Shown: piece by piece, positions 27,301-33,483 of the stretch | Layout: each line of letters opens with the position of its first letter | Numbering within the stretch: the stretch's first letter is position 1 | NCBI GenBank assembly: GCA_022448645.1 | Contig: JAKVBZ010000029.1 | Coordinates: 1 to 54,521, forward strand | DNA length: 54,521 nucleotides | From: Pirellulaceae bacterium | GTDB lineage: Bacteria > Planctomycetota > Planctomycetia > Pirellulales > Pirellulaceae | Direction of reading: 5' to 3' | The notes under the pieces: model-generated | What the model was told of the DNA's origin: nothing | What the model saw: only the letters and a program-made list of their open reading frames with translations | The model's database searches: none | Translations under genes and position numbers: made by a program

Positions 27301-29243
27301 CGGCTGGTCAGTATGGACTGGCGGTAAAGGATACAGCTGCGTTTCAGGTGCGGTACGGAGCCGGTGCCAATATTTTAGGTGAGTTTACCAATGGTCAGTT
27401 GAGCAACAATGGTGAACAAATTCAGTTGGCCGTCGGAGCAACCGACATCCTTTCCTTTTCCTATGACGATGCGGAGCCGTGGCCAGAACGCTCTGACGGA
27501 AACGGCAGTACGTTGGAGATAATCGACCCGGTCGGGACGCCCGTTGACCAATTTGATAAGTTTTACCGTTGGCGACCTAGTAATGAATACGGCGGCACTC
27601 CAGGTGCCGCAGGCCACGGGCCCGTAGGAGTCGTCATTAATGAAATCCTCATGAGCACGGATTCTACCGTGCTTGAATCCGATTCGATCGAGCTTCACAA
27701 CACCACAACTGCTTCCATCGACATCAGTGATTGGTACCTGAGCGATTCGTCCGAAAACTTCATGAAGTTCCAGATTCCAGGCGGGACGGTACTTGGAGCT
27801 GGACAATACATCGTGTTTGACGAAGCCGACTTTAACCCCCATCCCGGAGCACCAGGGCCAAACGATTTCGCCCTCAACGGGACAGAGGGAGACGAAGTCT
27901 GGCTGATTGATCCAAACGGAGGTGGTCCAGATGCGTTGTGGATAATCGACGAGGTCCGTGTTGGTGCGTCCATCCATGGAGAATCGTGGGGTCGATCTCC
28001 CAACGGCAGTGGTCGCCTGGCTCCGATGGAAACGCTGACCCTGGGCTCTATCAATGCAATGCCGCGTGTGGGCCCGGTTGTCATCAGTGAAGTCAACTAC
28101 CATCCAGCAGCCCCGTCACTGGCAGCATTGGCATTCTATCCGTCGATGACGGATAACGATCTAGAATTCGTAGAAGTCTTTAATCCCATGGCGTTACCGG
28201 TCGATTTGTCGGATTGGCGGATTCGTGGAAACAACGATTTTGATTTTACAGGAGGCACCATACTACCCCCCGGCGAATCACTCATAGTGACATCGTTTGA
28301 TCCTGACTCACCAACGAACACAGCACGTCGTGACGCTTTTCGCGCACACTATGGGATCGACACCAGCGTCATATTGGTCGGCGGGTTTTCTGGGCAACTT
28401 GGCAACGGAACTGGTCGCATCGAATTGCAGCGACCGGGTGATCCAACACCCGGAAAACCGGGAGTTATCCCTCGTTTGCTGGAAGATGAAATCCTGTACG
28501 ATGATCTTCCACCCTGGCCACCGGAAGCAGACGGCACCGGAAACTCTTTGAATCGTTTTTCGGTCGCGGTTCTTGGTACCGATGATGCGAATTGGACTGC
28601 CCCTTCACCGTCACCAGGCTTGCACCAGTCAGGTCTCTTGGCAGATTTAAACGTGGATCAGACACTGTCTGCGTCTGACATTGATCTATTGTTCGCCAAT
28701 CTGGGATCAAACGATTCACGATATGACCTGGATATCGACGGAGACGCTGACCGTGAGGATGTGGACGAGTTCGTAGAAAATATCCTGGCCACAAGGTTCG
28801 CCGACACGGATCTCGATCAGGACATCGACATCCACGACTTCAATAACCTGGCCCTCGGATTCGACCCCTGGGGACAAAATGCTTTCAACGGTTGGGCGAA
28901 CGGTAACTTTGACGGTGACAACGACGTGGATATCGGTGACTTTCGGACGCTTGTCCTCAATTTCGCCCCCTTGGGTTTTTCCTCTTTAATCGTATCAGGA
29001 ATAGCAAATAACAGCCCTCTCCAATCGGTAGTCGCAGGAGAGTTCGACAGAACGACTGCGGCAGAATCTTCGCTGGATATTTCATCCATCAGTTCCACCC
29101 ATACATCGTCAAATCCACCATCGGAGGCGTCATCTTCTATTGGCAATCCAGTCACTGACAACGATGTACTCATCCTTGATAGTATTGGTGTGTCGGTGCG
29201 ACGAGATCGAAGCAAACAGCAGGACGGTGAAGGGGCGAACTAG
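21327..29243 (+). CDS. Giant surface protein: lamin-tail domains, CotH-like kinase domain, dockerin-like repeats
   Basis: 2638 residues from ATG 21327 (GTG at 21315 possible). The N-terminus RRHRSLAVETLEVRLALDS is the planctomycete LExRxxLA-type leader. Approximate order: lamin-tail domain (29-181); jelly-roll domain with an inserted module (192-531); lamin-tail 2 (535-650); lamin-tail 3 split at 661 and resumed at 1037 by a second copy of the jelly-roll module; CBM-like region; CotH-like domain (1455-1805, with VMLPWDLDIAYG); three more lamin-tail domains (1930-2435); four EF-hand dockerin-like motifs (2438-2553, such as DLDIDGDADREDVDEF); Ser-rich tail. CotH proteins are atypical protein kinases; whether this one is active is unknown. 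It is likely an exported adhesin or matrix protein. Confidence 0.88.
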   Translation: MKHSSNNRRRHRSLAVETLEVRLALDSTAVFNEVMYHPSGDEDSLEWIELHNQLSLDLDLTRWRLAGAVDYPFPDGTIIPGRGYLVIAVDPQELANQTGFNDALGPFTGRLSNAGEELQLLNNDDRLMSVLDYRDGGDWPVGPDGIGFTLAKRDELHSTADATHWTTSQELGGTPGAQNFVITGGPTSLELIDSGAQARYLIPTDNSLGTAWTAESFHDASWSLGVTGIGYEQTVTSHVAYGNLVGANGTSPLRGPYGHDFTVHSTITVTQLGVFDSGADGLSRNLTAELWTRSGNSGTLITDLDFTIGDPGVLTDSSRFKPLPTPVVLSPGDYTIAAHGFGSNEKAGHEGFGGPTSAFKTLDDGGGAISFVGTSRSGTTPGTFPTLAQGGTINYFSAGTFQFSVGSGGNNSEVATDIESVMSGVNTTAYVRVPFTVANAEDLSTLTLTMKYNDGFVAYINGLEVARRNAPVTPTWNSAAETALSIFTEEVIDVTTGIAHVQSGDNVLAIHGLNFGISDPRFLVLPELDAVESTDVSEVVINEVAEGSSANFFVEISNEATAAQPIVGYAIVSSTGDEYVIPNPTIEPGAYLSITANELGFTPADGDELFLLTPSRGRLADARHVTGRLRGRSAAHDNRWLYPTSETPDAANIFQIDDNIVINEILYNPFGQLPPTIAPNDLGNVTTTTLVSVGDQASVFIPNDDSLGTIWRQPGFNDSSWTTGPTGIGFETGGNAGIVAYGNLTGANGTSPLSGPYGHDFTVNSTISVTQLGVFDSGADGLDRSLTAEIWSRHSDASGTKLAEAFFTSGDPGTLIDSSRFKQLSTPLTLVPGEYTVVAHGFGSSEKAGDQNFGGPGAAFKTLNDGNGAISFVGESRLGTTVGTFPTQLINGSVNHFSAGTFQFSTGGFISQKIATDTEAEMHGENASAYLRVEFTATVPDVNQSAKLTLKLQHDDGYIAYLNGTEVARRNAPTVITFDASATIAEEQLTFQELDISAHVNQLVTGTNVLAIHGFNVSASDNDFLIVPKLVLEAAANPQDEWIELYNRGPSTVDLTGWKLDGGVEFDFPTGTTIAPDGYLVVAQNTARMATTYPGINVVGNFSGRLRNSQDLIQLVDANRNLADEVRYYEDSYWPTFADGGGSSLELRNPHADNSHPGAWAASLEDHKTIWNTYTYRGSATPFESAGTQFHELVIGLLDDGEILVDDITVVEDPDGIARQLIQNPTFESDTVGSEASTWRIIGNHFGTVMVDPDDANNQVLYLRSTGMTEDMHNHGETTFKHNGSFVQTVPGQTYEISFRARWLRGTNLFNTRLYYNSASLTTALPVPELNGTPGAQNSQHESNIGPTFSDLTHGPVVPDAAQSVTITVSASDPDDVASANVRWRTASGSMGPWQTSAMTFDGNGRLSGNIPGHSAGTVIQFYVEASDTLGATAVYPPTEEDSGALYKVQDNQAGSGLQHRLRIIQPIDDINHQQVLANRMSNHRLPGTIIVNESEVHYDVGIRLKGSSASRSHAGHGYNMRFQSINKYMGVHQNMSIDREMLDEMLIKQLNNLADGIPSMYNDSIFMIDPQTSSKNGIFILRMAGFGDVFLNETFRDGADGMLIDKDIDYRPINTTGGPEGGKLPTPWAHTSQGNADIGEDFWGTDKDALRLRWRTKNHRTRDDFRQIVQLNDTFRLQGLIPDDQWNDMLHELIDVDQWMRVLAMVNLAGVTDYLNQSIWNHNYLLYPRPDTGQMVMLPWDLDIAYGSNAPLIGTGPHMRTRALVRIPENLRLLYGHYDHLIDIAYNGANAYAQAGHLNMMFPGTDFTGPANYIASRATSLASQLPAAIPFQITTTGPLNAGSDGEATITGEGWVDVREIRLSGTEQALDVQWTAGGGASYAQTWSTVLSLTNGTNDYTVEAYDHQGNLIASDLIQITTTGGDDAVNSLRITEINFNPAAPTTAELAVNPLLDNDDFEFIEVQNIGAHPLNLQNVAFLDGIEFTFPTTMLAAGQYGLAVKDTAAFQVRYGAGANILGEFTNGQLSNNGEQIQLAVGATDILSFSYDDAEPWPERSDGNGSTLEIIDPVGTPVDQFDKFYRWRPSNEYGGTPGAAGHGPVGVVINEILMSTDSTVLESDSIELHNTTTASIDISDWYLSDSSENFMKFQIPGGTVLGAGQYIVFDEADFNPHPGAPGPNDFALNGTEGDEVWLIDPNGGGPDALWIIDEVRVGASIHGESWGRSPNGSGRLAPMETLTLGSINAMPRVGPVVISEVNYHPAAPSLAALAFYPSMTDNDLEFVEVFNPMALPVDLSDWRIRGNNDFDFTGGTILPPGESLIVTSFDPDSPTNTARRDAFRAHYGIDTSVILVGGFSGQLGNGTGRIELQRPGDPTPGKPGVIPRLLEDEILYDDLPPWPPEADGTGNSLNRFSVAVLGTDDANWTAPSPSPGLHQSGLLADLNVDQTLSASDIDLLFANLGSNDSRYDLDIDGDADREDVDEFVENILATRFADTDLDQDIDIHDFNNLALGFDPWGQNAFNGWANGNFDGDNDVDIGDFRTLVLNFAPLGFSSLIVSGIANNSPLQSVVAGEFDRTTAAESSLDISSISSTHTSSNPPSEASSSIGNPVTDNDVLILDSIGVSVRRDRSKQQDGEGAN
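22041..22540 (+). repeat. Inserted module, copy 1
   Basis: Encodes VAYGNLVGANGTSPL through YFSAGTFQFSVG, about 165 residues. It interrupts a jelly-roll domain between TGIGYE and TDIESVMSG. Copy 2 is at 23541-24045. Confidence 0.75.
23541..24045 (+). repeat. Inserted module, copy 2
   Basis: Encodes VAYGNLTGANGTSPL through HFSAGTFQFSTGG. It is similar to 22041-22540 at both protein and DNA level and sits at the same point of the second jelly-roll domain. Confidence 0.75.
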
Positions 29244-29330
29244 GCTAGAATGCCTAATATCTAAAGAATGACGGAATGCAAATCCACGAAGGCACACGGT
29301 GTCGTTTTGGTATGCGTCATTTTCCGTAGG

Positions 29331-29354
29331 GATTTCCTTCGTCATTAGACATTC
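29331..29354. repeat. GATTTCCTT-type intergenic repeat, second copy
   Basis: GATTTCCTTCGTCATTA followed by GACATTC; 22 of 24 positions match 14013-14036. It lies between the giant surface protein and the ALDH remnant, near the point where the ALDH gene was cut. Confidence 0.55.
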
Positions 29355-29424
29355 CTCTACTCCAGTTGATTTGTCCTCGAGCTTTGATCACAATGGGTCG
29401 CTTGCGCGGAGGCAAGAACATGAC

Positions 29425-29652
29425 AACCGACACAGCATATGATCTGCCTACCTCTTCACGAACGAGAGGAAACGAATCATTCAGGTGATTCGCGACTTCA
29501 AATTCGAAGAAATTTATGTGAACCGCCAATTTGGCGAAGCCGTTCAGGGATTCCACACCGTCCACGGCATCAACGGTATGGGTGGTGAGGACGGCCGATA
29601 CGGTGTCGACAGATTCCTCCAAAAGCGAACCGTTTATATGAATTACAATTAA
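29425..29652 (+). pseudogene. C-terminal remnant of an aldehyde dehydrogenase gene
   Basis: From 29443 to the TAA at 29650 an open frame of 69 codons reads SAYLFTNERKR, EEIYVNRQFGEAVQGFHT and GGEDGRYGVDRFLQKRTVYM. This is the typical ALDH C-terminus (YLFTND, GE-YVNR, GFH, SGIGG-DGKHGLE-YL). Just upstream, DTAYDL in another frame (29433-29450) matches the preceding NDTEYGL-type ALDH segment, so a frameshift lies at about 29445. The catalytic Cys and the cofactor domain are gone. It ends 15 bp before the ABM gene, so an intact ALDH was probably once the first gene of that operon. Confidence 0.75.
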
Positions 29653-29667
29653 GATCAAGGAGAGTTG

Positions 29668-30006
29668 ATGTTTTCAATTTTTGTGACCATTAGCGTGCAA
29701 GAGGACAAGGTCGACGATTTCATCCAGGCTTCTCATGGCGATGCCCAAGGCGCTACACGCGATGAACCTGGTTGTTTTCGTTTTGACCTGCATCAAGACC
29801 CAGAAGTTTCGAACCGATTTTATCTCTACGAGGTCTATCGAGACGAAGCTGCGTTCCAGGCCCATCTCGAACAGCCTCACTTTTTGGAATGGCGATCCAT
29901 CGTCAGGCCCTGGTTCTTGGGGGATCCTGAGAAAGTTCTCATGAAAACAGTCTGGCCCTCCGAAGAAGGCTGGGAAAAGCAAAAACCAGCTTTACTGAAT
30001 TGGTGA
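29668..30006 (+). CDS. Antibiotic biosynthesis monooxygenase (ABM) domain protein
   Basis: 112 residues from ATG 29668, set by AAGGAG at 29657-29662 (a TTG at 29665 is rejected). The single ABM ferredoxin-like domain has FSIFVTISVQEDKVDDFI at the start, EPGCFRFDLHQD in the middle and FYLYEVYRDEAAFQAHLEQPHF with the conserved His. These small dimeric enzymes act as quinol or quinone monooxygenases, or as LsrG-type sugar-phosphate isomerases, in the cytoplasm. The C-terminal extension beyond residue 85 is Trp-rich and unusual. The stop TGA overlaps the start ATG of the SDR gene (TGATG), so the two are translationally coupled. Confidence 0.85.
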   Translation: MFSIFVTISVQEDKVDDFIQASHGDAQGATRDEPGCFRFDLHQDPEVSNRFYLYEVYRDEAAFQAHLEQPHFLEWRSIVRPWFLGDPEKVLMKTVWPSEEGWEKQKPALLNW

Positions 30007-30746
30007 TGAATCTGGTCGATCTACAAGGCAAACGTGCATTGATCACGGGCGGCGGCACCGGAACCGGGCGAGGAATCGCGTTGGCCCTGGCCGCTCAAGG
30101 CTGCCATGTTGCCGTGACTGGACGGCGCGAAGATGTGCTCAAGCAAACCGCCGCCTTGGGACCAGATGATCCGCACATACTCTATCGCACCGCAGACGTT
30201 TCCGATCGCGACGATGTTCGCCAACTATTCGACTGGCTGGCCGATGCGATCGGCCCCATCGATATCCTCGTCAACAGTGCGGGAATTAACGTCAAGGACC
30301 GCGCCGTCAAAGACCTTTCTGCGGAAGACTTCGATCGGCTGTTAGAGATTAATTGTACGGGCACCTACAACACGATCTTTGCCGTCCTTCCGCAGATGCG
30401 CGAACGCCAAGACGGACTGATCATTAACATCAACTCAATTGCCGGCTTAAGGGCCTCCATGCTAGCCGGCGTCGGCTATAGTACTGCAAAGTTTGCGATG
30501 ACGGCCTTGGCCCGTTGCGTGGCTAACGAAGAAGGGGACCACGGCATTCGTGTCACCACTATTTTTCCCGGCGAAATCAATACCCCTATTCTCGACCAAC
30601 GACCAAAACCGGTCAGTGACGAGCGAAAAGCGACGCTACTCCAACCCGAAGAGCTTGGTGCGACCGTCGTCTACCTGGCGCAGCTACCTCCTAACGCCCA
30701 CGTCGCGGAACTTGTGATTAAGCCCGTAAGGCAGAGTTTTTCTTAA
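30006..30746 (+). CDS. SDR family NAD(P)-dependent oxidoreductase
   Basis: 246 residues, a classical short-chain dehydrogenase. TGGGTGTG (14-21) is the cofactor motif; S144, Y158 and K162 (in YSTAK) form the catalytic set. The ATG at 30006 shares one base with the preceding stop. TTG 30000 and GTG 30003 in the same frame are less likely starts. The Ldh2 gene follows after 20 bp. The pair SDR plus Ldh2 also occurs at 11789-13666. The two SDRs differ in sequence, so they are not a recent duplication. A polyol or hydroxy-acid dehydrogenase role is an inference. Confidence 0.9.
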   Translation: MNLVDLQGKRALITGGGTGTGRGIALALAAQGCHVAVTGRREDVLKQTAALGPDDPHILYRTADVSDRDDVRQLFDWLADAIGPIDILVNSAGINVKDRAVKDLSAEDFDRLLEINCTGTYNTIFAVLPQMRERQDGLIININSIAGLRASMLAGVGYSTAKFAMTALARCVANEEGDHGIRVTTIFPGEINTPILDQRPKPVSDERKATLLQPEELGATVVYLAQLPPNAHVAELVIKPVRQSFS

Positions 30747-30766
30747 ACCACCATCTCATTAGACAC

Positions 30767-31825
30767 ATGAAGATCCACCACAACCGATTGCAAAAGCTGA
30801 TTCACGCGGTCTTCACTGCAGTTGGCAGCAACTCAGAAGAAGCCGAGTGTATTAGTCATCATCTAGTACACGCCAACCTGACAGGCCATGATTCTCACGG
30901 TGCCATTCGAGTCTTCACTTATATCCAATGGTTGAATGAAGAAAAAGTATTCGTCAACCGCAAGGTGGACCTTGTCACCGACAGCGGCGCACTGTTGGTG
31001 CTTGATGGAAACGTCGGATTCGGTCAATCGATCGGAAAACAAGCCATCAACCTGGCCATTGACCGATGTCGAGAGCACGGCGTGGCGATTATGACTCTCC
31101 GAAATAGTGGACATCTCGGGAGAATCGGTCACTGGGCCGAGATGGCGATCGATGCCGGTTTGGTATCACTTCATTTCATTAACTCCACCGGGCTTGGTAT
31201 GCGTGTGGTGCCGAGCGGCGGGATCGATAGTCGTCTGTCGATTAACCCGATCACTGTCGGTATTCCAGTCGAGGGTAGCTCGCCATTTGTGTTGGACATT
31301 GCAGCTGCCATGGTCCCCGAGGGCAAGCTAAAGGTCGCCAGGAATAAGGGCCTGCCCATTCCGGAAGGTTTGGTCATCGATGCCGACGGACATCCGACCA
31401 CCGACCCCAACGACTTCTACGGGCCTCCCAAAGGTTCGATCCTTCCGTTCGGCGGGCACAAAGGCTATGGACTTGCGTTGGCTGCCGAAATACTTGCTGG
31501 TGCCTTGTCAGGAGGCGGCTGCAGCGCTGAGGGTGCAACGCGTTTGGAACAGGGAATGTTGTCCATTCTGATCGATCCCGCAAAACTCCAAGAACATGAC
31601 GCCGTCTTCGGCGAAATCGCCCGCTATGTGGAATTTGTGAAAACCTCACGGCCCGTCGAAAAAGACGGTGAAGTGCTGGTTCCGGGTGACATAGAACATC
31701 GCACTCGTCAGCAGCGCATGAGCGAAGGCATTGAATTAGACGATTTGACCTGGTCGCAAATCACAGAAACCGCGCGCGATGTCGGCGTGTCCGACGAATG
31801 GATTCAAGAGACTTTGACGCGGTAG
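30767..31825 (+). CDS. Malate/L-lactate dehydrogenase family (Ldh2) oxidoreductase
   Basis: 352 residues, NAD(P)-dependent Ldh2 family. DSHG (42-45), LRNSGHLGRIG with the likely catalytic His116, and FGGHKGYGLALAAEILAG are visible. The C-terminus has the common PGDIEHRTRQQRMSEGI segment. Last gene of the ABM-SDR-Ldh2 operon; it converges on the lipoprotein gene at 32056. It is probably a cytoplasmic 2-hydroxy-acid dehydrogenase. It differs clearly from the 11789 homologue, so a different substrate or stereochemistry is plausible. Confidence 0.9.
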   Translation: MKIHHNRLQKLIHAVFTAVGSNSEEAECISHHLVHANLTGHDSHGAIRVFTYIQWLNEEKVFVNRKVDLVTDSGALLVLDGNVGFGQSIGKQAINLAIDRCREHGVAIMTLRNSGHLGRIGHWAEMAIDAGLVSLHFINSTGLGMRVVPSGGIDSRLSINPITVGIPVEGSSPFVLDIAAAMVPEGKLKVARNKGLPIPEGLVIDADGHPTTDPNDFYGPPKGSILPFGGHKGYGLALAAEILAGALSGGGCSAEGATRLEQGMLSILIDPAKLQEHDAVFGEIARYVEFVKTSRPVEKDGEVLVPGDIEHRTRQQRMSEGIELDDLTWSQITETARDVGVSDEWIQETLTR

Positions 31826-32055
31826 TCCGCGTCTATGATCCGACGGCGCAGGACGCTAACCATGCTGGTTGCTGCCCCACCTGAGGCTAGCACGTTTGAC
31901 TAACTGGGCCCGTAGTGATCCTCATCTGAACACAGCATTCATTTTCCATTCAAAATATCTGCGATCTTCCCGCGACGAATTTCGTGACCTCCATCCGGCC
32001 TACGAATCTCTTTTTATTCGGCTCGGTGGGCCAACCGACCATTTTCCCATGGCAC

Positions 32056-33444
32056 TCAATCCTGCTGAGCTGGTGGCCAGGGATCGAGGCATGCGCCGCT
32101 CGGCTGCGGTCCGCGTGGACGCCACCGGATCGATTCGTACGAGCGGTAGGTGACGTCAAGCCATGGCGTCTGTACACGGCGTGAATTTTCATGAAGCGAA
32201 ATCAAAGCGGCTTCTAAGGTTCCACTCGTCAATAAAGTTCGCTCTACCGGATACGCTGGCATACCACTGAGGAACATCTCTTCGACATTCAGCGACAGGT
32301 ACGAAAAATGCGCATAAGGCCCAACAGTCCACCTATAACCATGACCTTGAGACACGAATTCCGTCGCCACCACTTCATCGCCAACACGTGCGGCGTAGGC
32401 AAGGCCGTGAACATAGCCGTCGAGCATCAGAGCAGCACCTCGAAAACCGTCCCGGTATTCGACAAGCATGACGAAAGGATTACTACACTGTTCTTCCATG
32501 GCCCCCGCTAATTTGTCATCGATAAGCGAGCAGGCGGTTTCAGCCAATTCTCGCGACCAGAGTCCCTGATCGGCAGCTTGCCAGACAGCGTCGCCGGCCA
32601 GACATGTCACAGCTGCCACCCCCGATTCACCACCTTTGCGACGTTCCACCATGCACTGTAGAGTTTCCAAAGTATGGAAGCCATAGCTGTCTAACTTGGA
32701 AAAACCAATCGCAATCGCATCCGTTATTTCTGCGTCTATTGGGTGTTCCAGCCAAGGATCACGCCAGGTGACAGGCTGAACCGACCCTGCCATCAGAGGC
32801 GCACCCACTTCTGCCGCTCGATCCACCATCCACTTGGCGTCGTGCCAGTTGTACGACAGGTGTTTATCATTAAACACGGGTACGCCACGACCGCTGGTGG
32901 CCATCACGCCACAGATTTGTTCCATGAAATATTTGCGCGGATAGAGTTTCTGCTGTCTTTTATTCTCCGCGTAGTCTCCGTGTTCACCAATCAACAATAC
33001 CCCGTCCACAGCCAAATCTTTGCCACCCAGCGTTAGTGCCTGGACGATACTGGGATAAACAGGGATTCCATGTTCGGCGGCAAGGGATTGGCCTATGTCA
33101 CGATCAAACGTCTGATCGATATACATCGACGCCAGGGTGACTCTCGGATGAAAGAAGCCCTCATCGGTGGGAAATCCTTTAAGGAATTTGGTGACAATCA
33201 CGTCCGCATGGAACCCCGCACGATATTGCGTAATGATTGCCGCAATCTTTTTCTTATCGTGATCTTTCGTCAGTCGACCAACTTTCGCATTCCAGCTGGG
33301 AGACTCCGATTCCAATCCCCGAGTTTGTCCTGCCTCCACCGCAGTGTTGTTGGACTGAACTTGATGACCACCGCCATCACAACCCAACATGCCTGTACAG
33401 ATCGATATGGCAGCATACAAGATGGTTCGAAGTAGTAGTTTCAT
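32056..33444 (-). CDS. Conserved secreted (probable lipo-) protein of unknown function
   Basis: 462 residues from ATG 33444. A hydrophobic leader ends in GMLGC followed by Asp/Gly, a lipobox-like site, so lipid anchoring is likely. The body has KIAAIITQYRAGFHADVIVT, VDGVLLIGEHGDYA, VPVFNDKHLS and RRKGGESGVAAV, strings I recognise from memory as a widespread planctomycete family without known function. The mix of Rossmann-like strands and conserved His/Asp/Lys suggests an enzyme. The C-terminus is Pro-rich, as in relatives. It follows the DUF1549/1553 gene by 39 bp and probably shares an operon with it and with DUF1501. Confidence 0.75.
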   Translation of the reverse strand: MKLLLRTILYAAISICTGMLGCDGGGHQVQSNNTAVEAGQTRGLESESPSWNAKVGRLTKDHDKKKIAAIITQYRAGFHADVIVTKFLKGFPTDEGFFHPRVTLASMYIDQTFDRDIGQSLAAEHGIPVYPSIVQALTLGGKDLAVDGVLLIGEHGDYAENKRQQKLYPRKYFMEQICGVMATSGRGVPVFNDKHLSYNWHDAKWMVDRAAEVGAPLMAGSVQPVTWRDPWLEHPIDAEITDAIAIGFSKLDSYGFHTLETLQCMVERRKGGESGVAAVTCLAGDAVWQAADQGLWSRELAETACSLIDDKLAGAMEEQCSNPFVMLVEYRDGFRGAALMLDGYVHGLAYAARVGDEVVATEFVSQGHGYRWTVGPYAHFSYLSLNVEEMFLSGMPAYPVERTLLTSGTLEAALISLHENSRRVQTPWLDVTYRSYESIRWRPRGPQPSGACLDPWPPAQQD

Positions 33445-33483
33445 TACAGCACTTGTTATCCTTAGTCGCCAACACAAAACAGC

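Noticed and set aside
29317..29658. 113-codon minus-strand frame
   Set aside because: It is antisense to the ALDH remnant, whose plus-strand reading gives clear family motifs.
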